DNA from: Tricholomella constricta
Lineage: Eukaryota; Basidiomycota; Agaricomycetes; Agaricales; Lyophyllaceae
Assembly (NCBI GenBank): GCA_013368375.1
Contig: JAACJP010000069.1
Location: 1-64,000, forward strand
Length of the DNA: 64,000 nt
Reading direction: 5' to 3'
This document shows, in pieces, positions 33,113 through 44,793 of the stretch (position 1 is the stretch's first letter; each line of letters starts with the position of its first letter). Under the pieces are notes generated by a model. The model saw only the letters and a list, made by a program, of their open reading frames with translations, ran no database searches and had not been told where the DNA came from. The position numbers were made by a program, and so were the translations under genes.

Positions 33113-33380
33113 TTAGTATATTGTACTGAGGGTGAGCTTCTTTCTATTTATCATACACATTTATCTTTCCTCTATCTATTCTAGGTACAACAAATAGTCA
33201 ATTATATCTGACTGAGGTTTACCTTTCCTATGTCTATTCTAGTCAACGTAGGTCGGATCCTAACAGCATTAAAGAGCAAATACTGTATTCAAGAGAGTGC
33301 AGCGGCTGTAAGCGCACAGTCTACGTCCAGAGATGAGGGAAAGAAAATAGGTATCCGAGATGTCTGTAACAGTGTCTGCT

Positions 33381-33918
33381 CTACAGCACGATCAATGCCC
33401 CGCCCACCACCAACCCTCCAAGTCCAACCAACAATGTGTTCCTCTGCAGTGACAAGGCAGCAGCAATGTAGCCGTCATCGGGACCGTACGCTCCCCCAGT
33501 GGCACCTGGTAGAGGTGCACCCGCTGTGCCTCCTCCCGCAGCAATCGTTGTTGGTGCAGTAGGGAGGTTGCTCGGTGTTTGGGTGGAAGAATGGGAGTTG
33601 GTTGAATTTCCAGTCGAGGTAAGACTGGCGGTGTTGCTTCCAGATGCAGTGGAATCGTTATTTAGTTGGGTAGTTGTTACCACGATCGTTCTTGTGCCCG
33701 TGCTAATCTGGCGGTCGGGGCCAAGGGTAACAAAGGTGGAAAGCGACGTTGACGTGATGACGGTCTGTGAGGGAGCACCTCCCGAACCTGAAGAAGACTG
33801 CAAGGTAAAAGTGGGTCAAAATTGGAATAAGGGTGCGGGAATGAAGGAGTACCTGGGCAGCGGTGAGGAGGGGCAGGGCGAGAAGAGCGAGGAGAGTTGG
33901 GCTCGTCAGTGGCCGCAT
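33381..33918 (-). CDS. Ser/Thr-rich secreted protein, probably GPI-anchored, 160 aa
   Basis: My model has exon 1 at 33918-33853, a 55-bp intron (GTACTC..TTGCAG) and exon 2 at 33797-33381, for 160 aa. Residues 1-22 form a classical signal peptide with a Leu/Ala core ending TAAQ. The middle is very rich in Ser and Thr, a likely O-glycosylated region. A Gly/Pro segment follows, and the last about 18 residues are hydrophobic (LLVGLGGLVVGGALIVL), as expected for a GPI-attachment or membrane tail. It is probably a cell-surface protein of unknown role. Its start codon is only 83 bp from the divergent gene at 34002. The ATG at 33918 was chosen because the signal peptide follows directly. Confidence 0.7.
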
Positions 33919-34001
33919 TGTCGTCGTCGTGATAAAGAGGAGAGTCACGTTGTGAGACTAGCCGTGAGATCAAGGCAACTGATACGTTAACTGCGGACTC
34001 G
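33919..34001. promoter_or_regulatory. Compact shared 5' region between divergent genes
   Basis: Only 83 bp separate the two ATGs. Both 5' leaders and core promoters must overlap here, or transcripts start inside the neighbouring gene. No clear TATA box is seen. Confidence 0.45.
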
Positions 34002-35225
34002 ATGTCAGAGTTGGAGGCGCGCCCTGAGCCATTGCTTCCAACGGACATTTCGCTTGTGCTCGAGTACATTGCACCACCATCCCTCCTGTCAACCCTTCCT
34101 CCTCATCTCATCTCCAATTCACTCACTCAACGTCACCGTTTCCTCCACCTTTCACCCGATACCCCTGCCGATTACCTTGCTTGGCCCACTGATTCCCAGC
34201 CCAATGCTCAACAAAATGCCATTGATCTGCTTGAGGACTTCCAGAAGCCCCTCGATGACCACGTCTACCCTGTTCGTTATACCAGCGATGCGGAATCTGC
34301 TTTTGCCCATGTCGACATTTCCTCCTCAGTCGATCCACCGGGTCTCCGCCTAGTTTTTCAATGGAACCCCCCGGACGGTTGGAAGTTCCATAATCTCGCC
34401 TTCATGCCTTTCCCTACCAACTCCTACGAGTCTGTGAAGGATATCGTCGTTTACGAACCACACGATTTTCTCGTTGAGCCACCCATGGCCCCTGTCGATG
34501 ATGTTGAACGTGACTCCTATTGGGATGCCTATGGTCTCAGTGAATCTGATGATCTTCAAGATCAGTCTGGCTTCAACAAACCCAACGTAGACCTTGAGGC
34601 TGGTACAGAGGACGCCTACTGGGCTCAATATTCGGCTGTCCACGGTTAGTATCGTCTGTTATTTTCCGTGACCTATCTCTCATATTTTTATATTTCTCCA
34701 GGCTCCGGCGACTCTACTCGTCCCACGCCCCCGACCGTGAATCAAAAGCTGGCCGAAGATCGTGTCATTATAGCATACCCCGGCCATCGTACGTCTTCCG
34801 CCTACAACCCCCTTCGACCCCCTTCTCCGAGCACACTCGCATTTCGTCTCGCCAACATCTCTCCCCGCGTTGCATCACCGCCTTTCGTCGACGATTCTGA
34901 TTCTGGTTCAGGCTCAGGTTCAGATTCAGGCGGATCATCATCGTCGCCTACGGCATCCCCACCCTCTCATACCTCCATGTTCTCGTCCTCCCTCCTTTCC
35001 ATCGACACGCACACATCCGCTTCTGACATCAGTTTTGACATATCGCCCGTGGTCGAGCAACCGCTAGGAGTCAACAACGAGTCACGAGATGCACTCAAGG
35101 ATACCATTCGCAGTGTATTTCGCCTTTGGCATGCAGGTAGGGTTATAAGCTCTCCGACGCTCAATGGCGACAAAGAAGAGTTTCTCAACGTCGTCCGTCA
35201 AGTCATCGCAGAATCCTCGCTTTAG
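34002..35225 (+). CDS. Conserved basidiomycete hypothetical protein, 388 aa
   Basis: Exon 1 is 34002-34644, a 57-bp intron (GTTAGT..TTCCAG type) follows, and exon 2 is 34702-35225, giving 388 aa. The N-terminal half reads as a folded domain with PPSLLSTLPPHLIS, PADYLAWP, RLVFQWNPPDGWKFHNLAFMPFP and a YWDAYG / DAYWAQY repeat. A disordered Ser/Gly/Asp-rich stretch follows (about residues 290-320), and a short helical C-terminus (ALKDTIRSVFRLWHAG..FLNVVRQVIAESSL) closes it. No enzyme motif is recognised. The two YW/DAYW segments may be interaction motifs. It shares its upstream region with the surface-protein gene at 33381-33918. Confidence 0.75.
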
Positions 35226-35925
35226 TGATGACTGCGCTCGGTCTGCATTTGCATTATTCATCCAGCACTGGCGGCATTTATTCATTCCAGCATTTTCAGG
35301 ATGCGTATCATGCGGGGAAAAGGAGAAGAGGAGCTACCACATCAACAACAAATTTGTACATCGTATGTTTGTATGACATTAAAGAAAATATCTTCAAGAA
35401 ACAGCGCTGAGCACACCTCGTGCCTTCATGTACGAGGACGTCTCCCGGTTTCGAGAACGAAAACAGAAGACTTCTGCGATGTCCAGAGCGTTGACGCCGC
35501 CCCCTATCTGGAATCAGAACGTATGACAACATTACCACTCCAAAGCTGTTTTGCAGTAGTTCGTCGGATGTGTGGCCACATCAGAAAATCGGGAAAGTCT
35601 GGATGAAACCTCATGCCAATTGCATATATTTGGTTAGCTAGCCGTGGCGATGGTGTTTGTGAGTCGTTCATAATCATTTTGAATGATTTGTAGGGGGTTG
35701 GGACGTGGTACGATAAAGGTACAGAATGAGAACTTGCTCATAATATCGCAGCGTGGTGGTTTTTAAATTCCAAGGAGAATGATCACATCAGATTTTCGTT
35801 CACCGCGATTGAGAGAGCCATAAGAAATTGTTCCGCTTTGAGAGTTCAGGGTGTAAACTCTGGACTCGTCACTCGCGGACTCTGTGAACTCGGAGCGCAA
35901 GGATTTGAACAACGGCTATAGCCCA
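35226..35925. other. Intergenic DNA, nothing recognised
   Basis: Only short frames on either strand. No repeat or RNA gene was seen. Confidence 0.5.
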
Positions 35926-36179
35926 CCCTAACGACAGCTCTGTCGTTTGTCTTCGTCGTCTTTGACATTCGCATCGTTTTCGTCTTCATCATCATCTCCG
36001 CCATTATCGCCATCGCCATCGCCGTCGTCCTCGCCCTCGCTCTCTTCATCTTTATTATAGGCATCGAGGCCGGTGGATGGCGGAGGATCGTCTATGTCCA
36101 TGTCATCGTCGGGAGCCAGTGCTACATCATCTGAATCCCCGAGACCTGCAGGGACGCACAATGCCAATGCCGCCACCAA
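35926..36179 (-). CDS. Possible terminal exon coding an acidic tail
   Basis: On the minus strand a CCCTGCAG acceptor-like site near 36148 opens a frame of about 73 codons that is extremely rich in Asp, Glu and Gly (EESEGEDDGDGDGDNGGDDD) and ends KRQSCR-stop. Such tails occur in nuclear and chromatin proteins. Upstream exons were not found. A MITE sits 145 bp further upstream (36325-36830), so the gene may be a fragment cut off by it, or not a gene at all. Confidence 0.35.
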
Positions 36180-36324
36180 GGTACCATGAAAAAATATCCC
36201 TGACGAGCTTTTTCTGTGCCGTGTTAGCTCATGAAGGAGGTATGGTGCAAGTTTTACTCATATATCGACATCAAAAAAACCCAATCGTCGATGAGTGTTG
36301 ACGGTCGTAGGTTGTGCCATGATA

Positions 36325-36830
36325 CTATGTTACCCTGTACATTCGTCAACCCCGGTCATTCGTCGTTTTGAGAAAATCTCACCTCATACGGCTCCTACTG
36401 GTCTGAAACTTGAGATGATGTACTTTAGAATATATTGGAACTGTTTCGTGAAGGTTTGACGTTGAGAAACGAAGTATAAAAGAAGTCCCTTCTGAGGAGA
36501 GTCGTTTTGAGAAAATCTCACCTCATACGGCTCCTACTGGTCTGAAACTTGAAATGATGTACTTTAGAATATATTGGAACTGTTTCGTGAAGGTTTGACG
36601 TTGAGAAACGAAGTATAAAAGAAGTCCCTTCTGAGGAGAGATTTTGGGCGTGATGCTTAGAAATGTCACTCTGCCGTGCACGCCGAAGGCGGAGCTTCAA
36701 ACTATTTCGTCAGGCACAGGGCTAAATCGTCAGTCGTCGCTCTCGGGTGAAGCCAAATTTGATGGCGGGAGTGTGACCTGATGTGACTCTGACGAATGAC
36801 CGGGGTTGACGAATGTACAGGGTAACATAG
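36325..36830. mobile_element. Tc1/mariner-like MITE (506 bp), TA target duplication
   Basis: Perfect 40-bp terminal inverted repeats (36325-36364 and 36791-36830), starting CTATGTTACCCTGTACATTC, are flanked by TA (36323-36324 and 36831-36832). Inside, a 139-bp unit is tandemly duplicated (36362-36500 and 36501-36639) and nearly identical. There is no coding capacity. Perfect ends suggest recent movement by a Tc1/mariner or pogo-type transposase elsewhere in the genome. Confidence 0.88.
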
Positions 36831-36832
36831 TA

Positions 36833-37930
36833 AGTATGCGTCGGAAGAAGATCTGAAGTGATCTCGGATGCGAATGACAAGCACCGGGTTCAGGAAGCCG
36901 GAAGCGTAGAGATCCGTGTGAACCATACTTGAACAGCTTTGCATCAACTTTGCATGTCGACGCTGAGATCAATGTTCAAATTCAATACCGAGCCAGGGTA
37001 CCCACAGAAACTGTATGTGATGTTCCTGGTAGAGGCTTCATGAACTCGGACCTGTGTGACGAATGACGGCGTGGAAGATGCCCTGATCATACCAGAACAA
37101 GTGCGCGTCCGGACCAGGTTTCAGGTGAACGGACCACGGAAGTTGTGGGTCCGAGCATTGATGATATCTGACGCGCGGCGAATGTCGTACATATGAAATA
37201 GTGTAGCTGACACGGAGAAAAGTGAGCGGAGTATAGCGTGTTTCCGATGAATCTAATATTCTCAATACAATGGTTTTCTCAAAGCATTTCATTACCGAAA
37301 AGAGCAGGGCAAAAATATACATAGCGCTTGAGCGGGAAGCGAAAGGAGTGAGAGAGCAGCGCTGTTGTCGAGGTGGTGCGATGCGTCATACATGTAGTAT
37401 CATGCGGTGTCGGAGCTGGCAGAGGCCAGCGGAAGAACATCACCAGGAAACAGATGAAAAATTGAACTAGAACACACCGAGGACGTCGACACATAATCCT
37501 TTGCGCCTGGAGGATGGAGGACATCGAACTGGAACAGATGTGAAACCTGAGAATGACATGTTTACATACTTACTGTTGAACGGTAGAAGGTACGATGTTG
37601 CACAATGCACAGGTCATTACAGCTCAATTCCCAAAACGATAGGCCTCGTTCAAAAAAATTACACACAAAGCGAGAGCAAAATTACCGATGGGGGCATATC
37701 AGGCGAGCCCGACTATCAAGATAGTGCGGTGGACCCCGCCACCAATGGGGAGGAGCTACCGACATCAAAACATTGACCTCCGTCTCGATTCCGCCCTGTG
37801 TATGCATTTTTCCTCGATGGGCCTCGTTATGAATGTAACTATAATATTTTACAAACGAAGTCAACTTGTATCGGAGCACTGGCTGTGATGTTGCAGGTGG
37901 TACCGAAGATGGGTGGGATCGATTTACGAA
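36833..37930. other. Intergenic DNA, nothing recognised
   Basis: Short frames in both strands, none with recognisable content. It could hold exons of the gene suggested at 35926-36179, but I cannot support one. Confidence 0.45.
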
Positions 37931-39449
37931 TTACGAGTCAGCCGAAGTGTCGGCAAGTGGCTCATCATCTTCACCCAAGGCTTTGATGGGTAGTGGCGGC
38001 TGTCCCGGAATTCGCTGTGTAAGGATAATTGTGAGTAATGAACGTAACCTTTACAAAATACACACAAGTTTACTTACTTTGAAAGCGAATTTGCAGACAA
38101 GATACCCTTCGGGATTCAACCCTTTTTCCATCCAAACCTATGACGCCAACTGGTCAGCGTGGCATCGCAGAGCTTTTATAATTGTATACATTCTCTACCG
38201 TGTATAAGCCATCATATCGATATCTGTAACAACTGTGAGATCATGACATACGCAAGTTTGATGAGTCATTTACCCTTCACTTGGAGCATACTGAGATTTC
38301 AATTTGTAACCCCGGATCACTCGCACAGGGTTTCCAGTTTCCGAGGATCGCTGCACAACAAAGTCAAAACGAAGGTCAGGAGACGGAGGTAATGCGACCT
38401 ACCTTCAATGCTTTGTTGAACTATATCAAAAAAAGCTGATCTGTTAGCAAGGAAACGAAAGACAATTGCGATATCGCTCTAACGTTATTCTCGAAGGATT
38501 GATCAGAGCTCTGGGGAGCGGTGCGAAGCTGCACAGGAATGAAAAATGAAGGACTAAAGTGCAATTAATATGATCGCGCACATTTTTCGGCGCATCTTTT
38601 GTCCCCTTCAGGTCTCTGCCACCTGAATGAACATAATCAGGGGCTGTCAATGATTTCAAGGTATAACCAACCGGAACCAGTGTATGTGCTGCGAAAGTGC
38701 TCATAAGAAAGTCGTATTTCTTCCGACCGACGCGGGTAACTTACAATGCATATCCAAGATCAACGTCATCATCATACCCACCACTGAGTGCGACGCTATA
38801 CGCGCCTTCAGGGCCTCCGGAAATCCCTGCTACCCAAGGCCTGAAAAACCATCAGATTGTGAATGAAATGGAAATGACAGGCGTACGCATGGATCGAATC
38901 TTTGCTACATCCCTCCCTAGTCTCCCACCAAGAACCTGCCATGATTCCTGGAATGGAGCCGAATGTTTTCCTGTACCAGCTTAAAGTCAGATATAACCAG
39001 CCTGTAGCAAATTTGATTACTCGCGGGTCGTAGTTCCTGACACTTTTTTCAGGTCTGAGTAAATCTCCGTCCTCCATGGTTTTGGTACCAGACGTATATG
39101 CCAATGGGACTGGATAACTGCGTTGTTGTTCCGAGGTATAATCCACCTTTTTACCGGCATTACGGGAGCTTCGGCGAATACCATCCGCTGGGGGGGATGA
39201 TAGCCGGGGCGTTTTAATTGCTACAGGTGGTGTCTCGTCAGGGTCCGGTGCAGCTTTTCGTTTTTTGACGGCAAGTTTCGATTTCTTTGACTTTTCCTTC
39301 GGTTCGAACAGGGGTTTATCGAGTCCAAGAGATTTCAAGAGGTCCGCGTTCTGAAGTCTTTACATTAAATGATGACATAGTCGGTCGAAAATACGTAAAG
39401 GTACCTTTTGCATATTCGAAGCACGTTGTTTTTCGTACTCGGAGGCCAT
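37931..39449 (-). CDS. SRA/YDG-domain protein (UHRF1-like), 11 exons, 326 aa
   Basis: My minus-strand model has exons 39449-39405, 39350-38887, 38840-38745, 38688-38672, 38622-38582, 38528-38484, 38420-38403, 38350-38274, 38223-38190, 38137-38078 and 38014-37931, giving a single 326-aa frame. The N-terminus is Lys-rich and basic (KEKSKKSKLAVKKRK), with a short RRSSRNAGKKVDY motif. The SRA domain follows: TFGSIPGIMAGSWWETREGCS, IHAPWVAGISGGPEGAYSVA, the YTGSGGRDLKGT core and YRYDGLYTVENVW. SRA folds flip and read hemimethylated CpG, so the protein is a likely nuclear reader of DNA methylation. No RING or PHD is seen. Exons 4 and 7 are only 17 and 18 nt. Stop at 37931-37933. Confidence 0.88.
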
Positions 39450-39680
39450 GTTGGAGGCGTTGGGATGCAAATCGAATAGACAACACAGCTGCTGGGATTT
39501 CAATTTATATCAAAGGACGTCCGTTTCAACTTACAACCAATCACATGATTTGGTCGTGACCGCGAAACTCTGATGTAGCTATTTCATTCGCGCTTGGTAT
39601 ATAGTGTCATTACATTTACAGCGCGGTGGTCTACCCGAGTATATATGCAAAAGAATAAAATGAAAGGATGCTACGTGAAA

Positions 39681-40869
39681 CTACTTGATGTTTTTGAGCT
39701 TATAAAAGAACGTGATGAGCGTTGAATTTTGATAGGAAAACCTGTGACGTACACGCTGGGTGTTCATATGGATCTTCTGTTCAACGCGGTCAGTCTTTCC
39801 TTCGATTTGGTGGATTCGACCAATTTGGTTATCCAGTTCCTGGCCCATAGCCATTCCAAGAGCTTTGAGTCGTTTAGACATGTCACCTATTTCGTCCAGA
39901 TTGTTGTCTAATTCATCCTCGAGCTCGTCGTCAGAGGCGGTCGCCTCGAATTGGTAACGCTTTCTTTGTCCCTTCCTGATCGCTTCTTGTTCTGCTGTCT
40001 TGAAGCGACTTCCAACTCCATCCCCAACGAGTCCTTCATCATCATCTCCGCGACCATACGTCGCAGCCCTTCCAAGGCGGTTTTGCGTCTCCCTGATATC
40101 CATCATTGTCTTCTCTCTTTCCGCACGTTCTTCATCATATCGAGCCTGTATTTTGGCCTCTTGGGCAGCACGCTTGGCGTCTTTGTTGAATGTAATAACT
40201 GGCCGAAAGATGGAGCGGTTGAGTTGTTTGAGTTCATTGGTATTGTCCTCGGCACGAGAAGAATGACCCTTAGCGACGTCTAGGTGGCGCTCAGTATTCG
40301 CCAGTTTTTCTACAATGCAAGGTGAGCGTATGAAGATGAGATTGTCAGATGTAAGTACCTGACTGGTCACCAAGGCGAGTAAGGGTATTCCGAGCAGTCT
40401 CCTCTGCCTCTCGAGCCAGACGGAGGGCATTTCTCGTCGAGTTAACACTGTCCTGTTTGATGAAACGAGTTTGTTGCTTGATGCCTTCGATATCTTCCTC
40501 GTTCTCTTCGCCTGGGGCTGGCTCCCTGCCAGGTTGAGGTCCATCGAAGAATCGACCAGATCCGGATTTCTGGGCGTTGTATCCAGCGAAGAGTTCGCTG
40601 CGGTCTTGGTCAATTTGCGCCCCTCCGCGAGAATAGAGATCGCCAATCCCATTGCTCCGACTGTACTTGTCTCTCGGGGAAGGTTCATCTACAGGGTATG
40701 AGGCAGTCCGGCTCCTTGGAGTGTTATATGGGTCGCCATCTCGGCTCGCGACGTAGGTGCTGGCATTCGAGTGGTATGGAGGCCGAGAAGGGCTGATGCC
40801 GCCAGATCGTGAATTATCTTGGGACACTGGTGGGATCAGATTCTGTTCCTTGCGTTTAAAAAGAGGCAT
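39681..40869 (-). CDS. SEC9: SNAP-25/Sec9-family t-SNARE, 3 exons, 361 aa
   Basis: Exons 40869-40359, 40309-39753 and 39698-39681 give 361 aa. The N-terminus is disordered and rich in Ser, Pro, Arg and Tyr. Two SNARE helices follow: Qb (about residues 125-190: EEDIEGIKQQTRFIKQDSVNSTRNALR..ETARNTLTRLG) and Qc (about 290-355: ELEDELDNNLDEIGDMSKRLKALGMAMGQELDNQIGRIHQIE). The ionic-layer Gln is in GQELD. There is no transmembrane segment, as usual for Sec9. It should pair with a syntaxin and a synaptobrevin for fusion of secretory vesicles with the plasma membrane. The last exon adds only six codons including the stop (RLKNIK end). It lies 231 bp downstream of the SRA gene's start on the same strand. 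Confidence 0.9.
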
Positions 40870-40967
40870 GCTAAGTCGAGGCTGAGAGTAGAGCTAAGTG
40901 GGTTGAGAGTCGTTGTTGCGTCGAAGTTTGGTCGTGTTATCGCCGCTGGCAGGATATAAATTGAGAT

Positions 40968-41030
40968 CCCGACTACGTTACATCAGCAACTCAGGGCTGA
41001 GTTGCCGATGAATCATGAAACGTAGTCGGG
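40968..41030. repeat. Nested perfect palindrome about 100 bp upstream of SEC9
   Basis: CCCGACTACGTT at 40968-40979 pairs with AACGTAGTCGGG at 41019-41030. Inside it GCAACTCAG (40986-40994) pairs with CTGAGTTGC (40997-41005), leaving a 2-nt loop. It could form a cruciform, or be a small foldback insertion in the SEC9 upstream region. Confidence 0.7.
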
Positions 41031-41284
41031 AATTAAATCTCGTTCTCATTCTCAGCAGTTACTTACGTGACGCAGTCAACTGAATACATACACTCAGGGG
41101 GCCACCACTGATGCGCTGGCTCAGATCAACCCCCTGGGGGTACACTTCCCATGACCCACAGGATCAATGGCAAGCATCCGGCCAACAGTCGGAGCCTTAA
41201 AAGGCATCGCTTAGATAGCACACTCTGTCCCTGTCGTTGTATTCGATATCGATTCGATATGTATCCGTATTCCATCCTTGCCCA

Positions 41285-44200
41285 CTATCTCCGTCTCGAT
41301 GGACCAGTGCTAGTCTGAGAAAGACCACGCCCCTCGTGTACGCCACCAGCATCCGCATTTTCGACATCCATTGGTACAAGGTCATCGCTTCCAGGCCAGT
41401 CCGCCACATCGTGATAGTCGTCCGTTGCACCCTCCTCTATCCCCATCGCATTTTCCTCTCTTTTCGAAATGAACACTGACACAAGGAGGGCCGGAGGAAT
41501 AGCGGTCCCTTCATGGTCAGTCATAAAGTGGTGCCCCGCATTGTAACACCAAATTGTTCATGGGTCATTGGATGTGGTTTTTGGGCAGAGTGTGCAGTGC
41601 ACGGGGGTATTTCTGCAGGGGTTACTGGGGTCGAATTCTGTGAAGCGTGCGCTCAGAGTCATTTTAGAACGGCGATACGGGCAGGTGGAGACAACAACAA
41701 GTGATTTTCTGTTAGATTTCTTGAGCTGGGTGAGGCAGCCGTCGTGTCTGCAGAAACCACAGGGATTGATCCCTGGCTGATGTTGAAGCTTCTCCGGCTG
41801 AGTGGGATAGCAAGATGCATAAAGTATGTGTTTTCCGACATGCTCTACCATTTTGTTCAGCTTGATAGCACTTTCTTCGCACAGATAGCACACCACATTG
41901 GAGTTTGCTCGTTTCGGTGGCGTAATTTTGTTGAGCTGCGGCGGGAGATCATCAATGACGAAGTGGGGGGATTCTGAGAGTATGGTAAGCATTTAAATGT
42001 CAGCTGATATTTGTTAACTCACTGGTTGCGTCTCTGTAGGGGAAACGTTCGGGGTTGTTCATAACTGGAAGCATTTCGATGTTTACTATGATTTCCTCAG
42101 TGTCTGGGTTGAGCGAAGTCCACACTGCTTTTGTGGCACTTTGTAGGTCCTTTGCTGGTAGCCGCCATGTTATAGTAAGCAAAGTACTTGAGCCTTCCGC
42201 CATCTTGACCGTTTTTGGGCATAGGGGATATGCATACGCGCCGTTAACCTCCAGGACATACTGTTTTTGGGTATCGAGGTCTTTTTTCCCTTTAGAACCT
42301 GTCCCGACTCGCAGGTAGTTCCCGGTCCAGTCCTGTAAGGGGCTGCACCGTGCGCCCACTCCTAATATTGCTTAGTCTCTTGTTCTCTGTCATCGGCCCC
42401 CATGGCCCCCGCCTTAGACATACTTGCTGACTGCCATACTGTCCTTACGCCCCTTTCGTAGTCATTACTCCCACACCGACACCACTACTTAGATTCCTAT
42501 CAGTCAGCTGGACAATTGTTACTCATCAGTAGTCAGTGCCTTTACATACCGCCTTAGTCACTGGCTCGGCAATGTAGTATATAAGCCTGGGTTGGAGATT
42601 TCTATCTCCAACCTGAACAATAACAGTATCTTCGGGTTTATACATTGATCGACTCTTAGCTTGCTCTCTCGTTGCCCTCTTCACGTTTCGCGCTGTTGAC
42701 TGTCCACTTGATCGCATTCAGGATCCTCTTGGCTCGTGCCGGCTCGCAGCTCCTCGCTCGCCTTCACCCATCCGGACATCCCCTAATAAGTCCCACGAGG
42801 ATGGTGCGGCATGGTATGCAAGATCGAGAACCTGACCAATGACTTTTGTCTTTGGTGAGTCCAGTGCATTGAAATTTATTGCTGTCTGTATGCTTCGCTC
42901 GCCGTCAACGGTGAAGCCAGTGATCTCAATGACTGACAATGCAAACAACTTCTCAGCCGTCTCCCCCTTCGATCCATCCAGCAAAAGAACCGCAGCAAGG
43001 TCCCTGCTCTTTACCTGATTCTCTGTGAGATTTGTGTCCGAGAAATCGTCACTTGGCCCACTTGAGAACATTCCCTTCGCCATTCCTTGCACACGCAGAA
43101 GGCGATCACCATATTTCTTCGACCATTTTGATGGTAAGAGGGATGCAATGACAGACGACTTGAAGTACTGCTTTCCCTCATACACGAGGTACTTGCTAAA
43201 CACACTCTCTTCCACTGCTGACGACCTGTCACCATTGTCGATGCTGGGATAAGCGCCCGCTGGCAGATCTCCGCCTACGCTGTCCGGAAAACAGTCTTCA
43301 AGATCAAACCTGACCAGAATACTGTCGTCTCCTTCCTCCGCATGTTCCTGTGTCCTGACCTCGATCTCCGATGCAGAAATTATGTCCAAATAGGTGGGTT
43401 CCTCACTGTGCTCGGCTGTCGGTGATTCCATGCTTACAGATGAATTAGATTCTGCATCCTCATCGTTGTCATCTTCCTCAAGATCAAGCGTGCTGACGAC
43501 TAATGCCACAGCGGGTGTTTCGGGCTCACCAGACTGAGGATATGTCTGTGAGGGAGAGGGAGGGAGTGGCACGGCTTCTAGAGATACCATAATTACCGGC
43601 TTGTCATCTGAGCGAGCATTGTCGTCTGTTCTACGAGTACCAACATAGAACCCTTTGGGCTGAAGAAAATCATGATTAGGCTTCTTCCACTCCTCTAGAA
43701 AGTCGGAGATGGGAAATGAATGTGGAAGGTATTTTTCATCAAGGCAACAGCTTTAACGCGACCCGCATCCCATCACTGCTTCAGATTCACGTCACCAACA
43801 TGAACATTGGCTTTCCGTGATGCTGGGTTGACGTGATCGACACCTATGGCACCGGTAAGAGACAGTCTTCGATGTCCTCTGTCCAGATCAGGATTTCGCG
43901 CATATGTGGCGTGAATGAGTGCCCCATCGCCGCCTTTTCACAGAACTGCTTTATGTCGTAGTTGGGATTATGACCTTGAGTGCGAGTTTCACCAAAGAGG
44001 GTCTCTAACCAGTCCGTTCCTTCCTGAAGAATGTGGAGAAGCAGGTCCTTATTGATGTCCTTCATGCGTGCAACTGTAAAGAAGATGTTCTTAATAATGG
44101 CTTGGGTATCTGCATAGAGGGCGCCAGTCAAGTTGGCCGTCTGATGCTGCATATAGAGCGCTGCAGCAAGGTGCACGTATGCTGAAAGTGACTCCACCTG

Positions 44201-44324
44201 CTGCGATAGGTCTATTTTAACATTGATAAAAGGTTCGAGAAAGATATAAAAGAATTTCCCCAAGAATATCAGGGTTTGGCGGCGATGCTGTTCACTGGGA
44301 TCGAGAGTAGAGTCATCCTGTAAT
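41285..44324 (-). pseudogene. 3' portion of a transposon-derived Agaricomycete gene
   Basis: This is the downstream part of the gene that starts at 54783. After the LTR-B junction at 44324 the frame continues (FLGKFFYIFLEPFINV, LTGALYADTQAIIKNIFFTVARM, GTDWLETLFGETRTQGHN), then passes an acidic Ser-rich region (43590-42718). It ends with a Cys/His-rich tail (CYLCEESAIKL..H..KH, CGFCRHDGC, PVHCTLCPK; 41992-41285). In-frame TGA codons lie at 43773-43775 and 41558-41560. The protein family is widespread and repetitive in mushroom genomes. A role as transposase or transposon partner is inference, and I cannot name a superfamily. Confidence 0.6.
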
Positions 44325-44793
44325 TGTTAGGGGAACTCCCTTTCGCGCCCTCCGACGCTCACCGATCGTCCCCCCGCTCATGCGATCGCTCCCCCGACCG
44401 TTCGCGATCCCGACCCCCGACGCTCCGACCCAAGCATCGGTGTATATACTTACACACTTCCTGTCGTTCCCATCTCTCCCTGCGCGCGCCCGACGCCGAT
44501 CCCGACCACCCGACATCCCGATGTCGGCTGTCCCAACTCGTGCCCGTACCCTGAGCCACGAGGATCGGACAGTGTCGGGAACGTGTCCATACACGCGCCG
44601 CAGACCATTCCTTGATTATTATGTACAGTACTCGTATATAGTCGGCCCACTGGCATTGGGGATCCTTAGTCTATTCTCTTCGGATTCCCCTCTGCCAGGT
44701 AAGCCCCTCTTTACATTCCTCACTGTACTTAATATAACTTCGGATTCCCCTCTGCCAGTACGACTCAGCTCTGCTCGTGAGGTCGCCCTAACA
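44325..44793 (+). mobile_element. LTR-B: solo LTR (469 bp) with 5-bp target duplication
   Basis: The segment runs TGTTAGGGGAAC..CCCTAACA and is flanked by GTAAT at 44320-44324 and 44794-44798. It is homologous to LTR-A. A TATATA box lies near 44634-44640. A 20-bp block TTCGGATTCCCCTCTGCCAG occurs at 44679-44698 and 44739-44758 (60-bp period), the first copy followed by GTAAG. It lies inside the minus-strand transposon gene, and skipping LTR plus one duplication joins the two coding sides in frame. A solo LTR forms by recombination between the two LTRs of a full element. Confidence 0.92.

Noticed and set aside
33499..33990. A 163-codon plus-strand frame opposite the surface-protein gene
   Set aside because: It is antisense to a gene with signal peptide, intron and hydrophobic tail. 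Its own sequence has no recognisable features.
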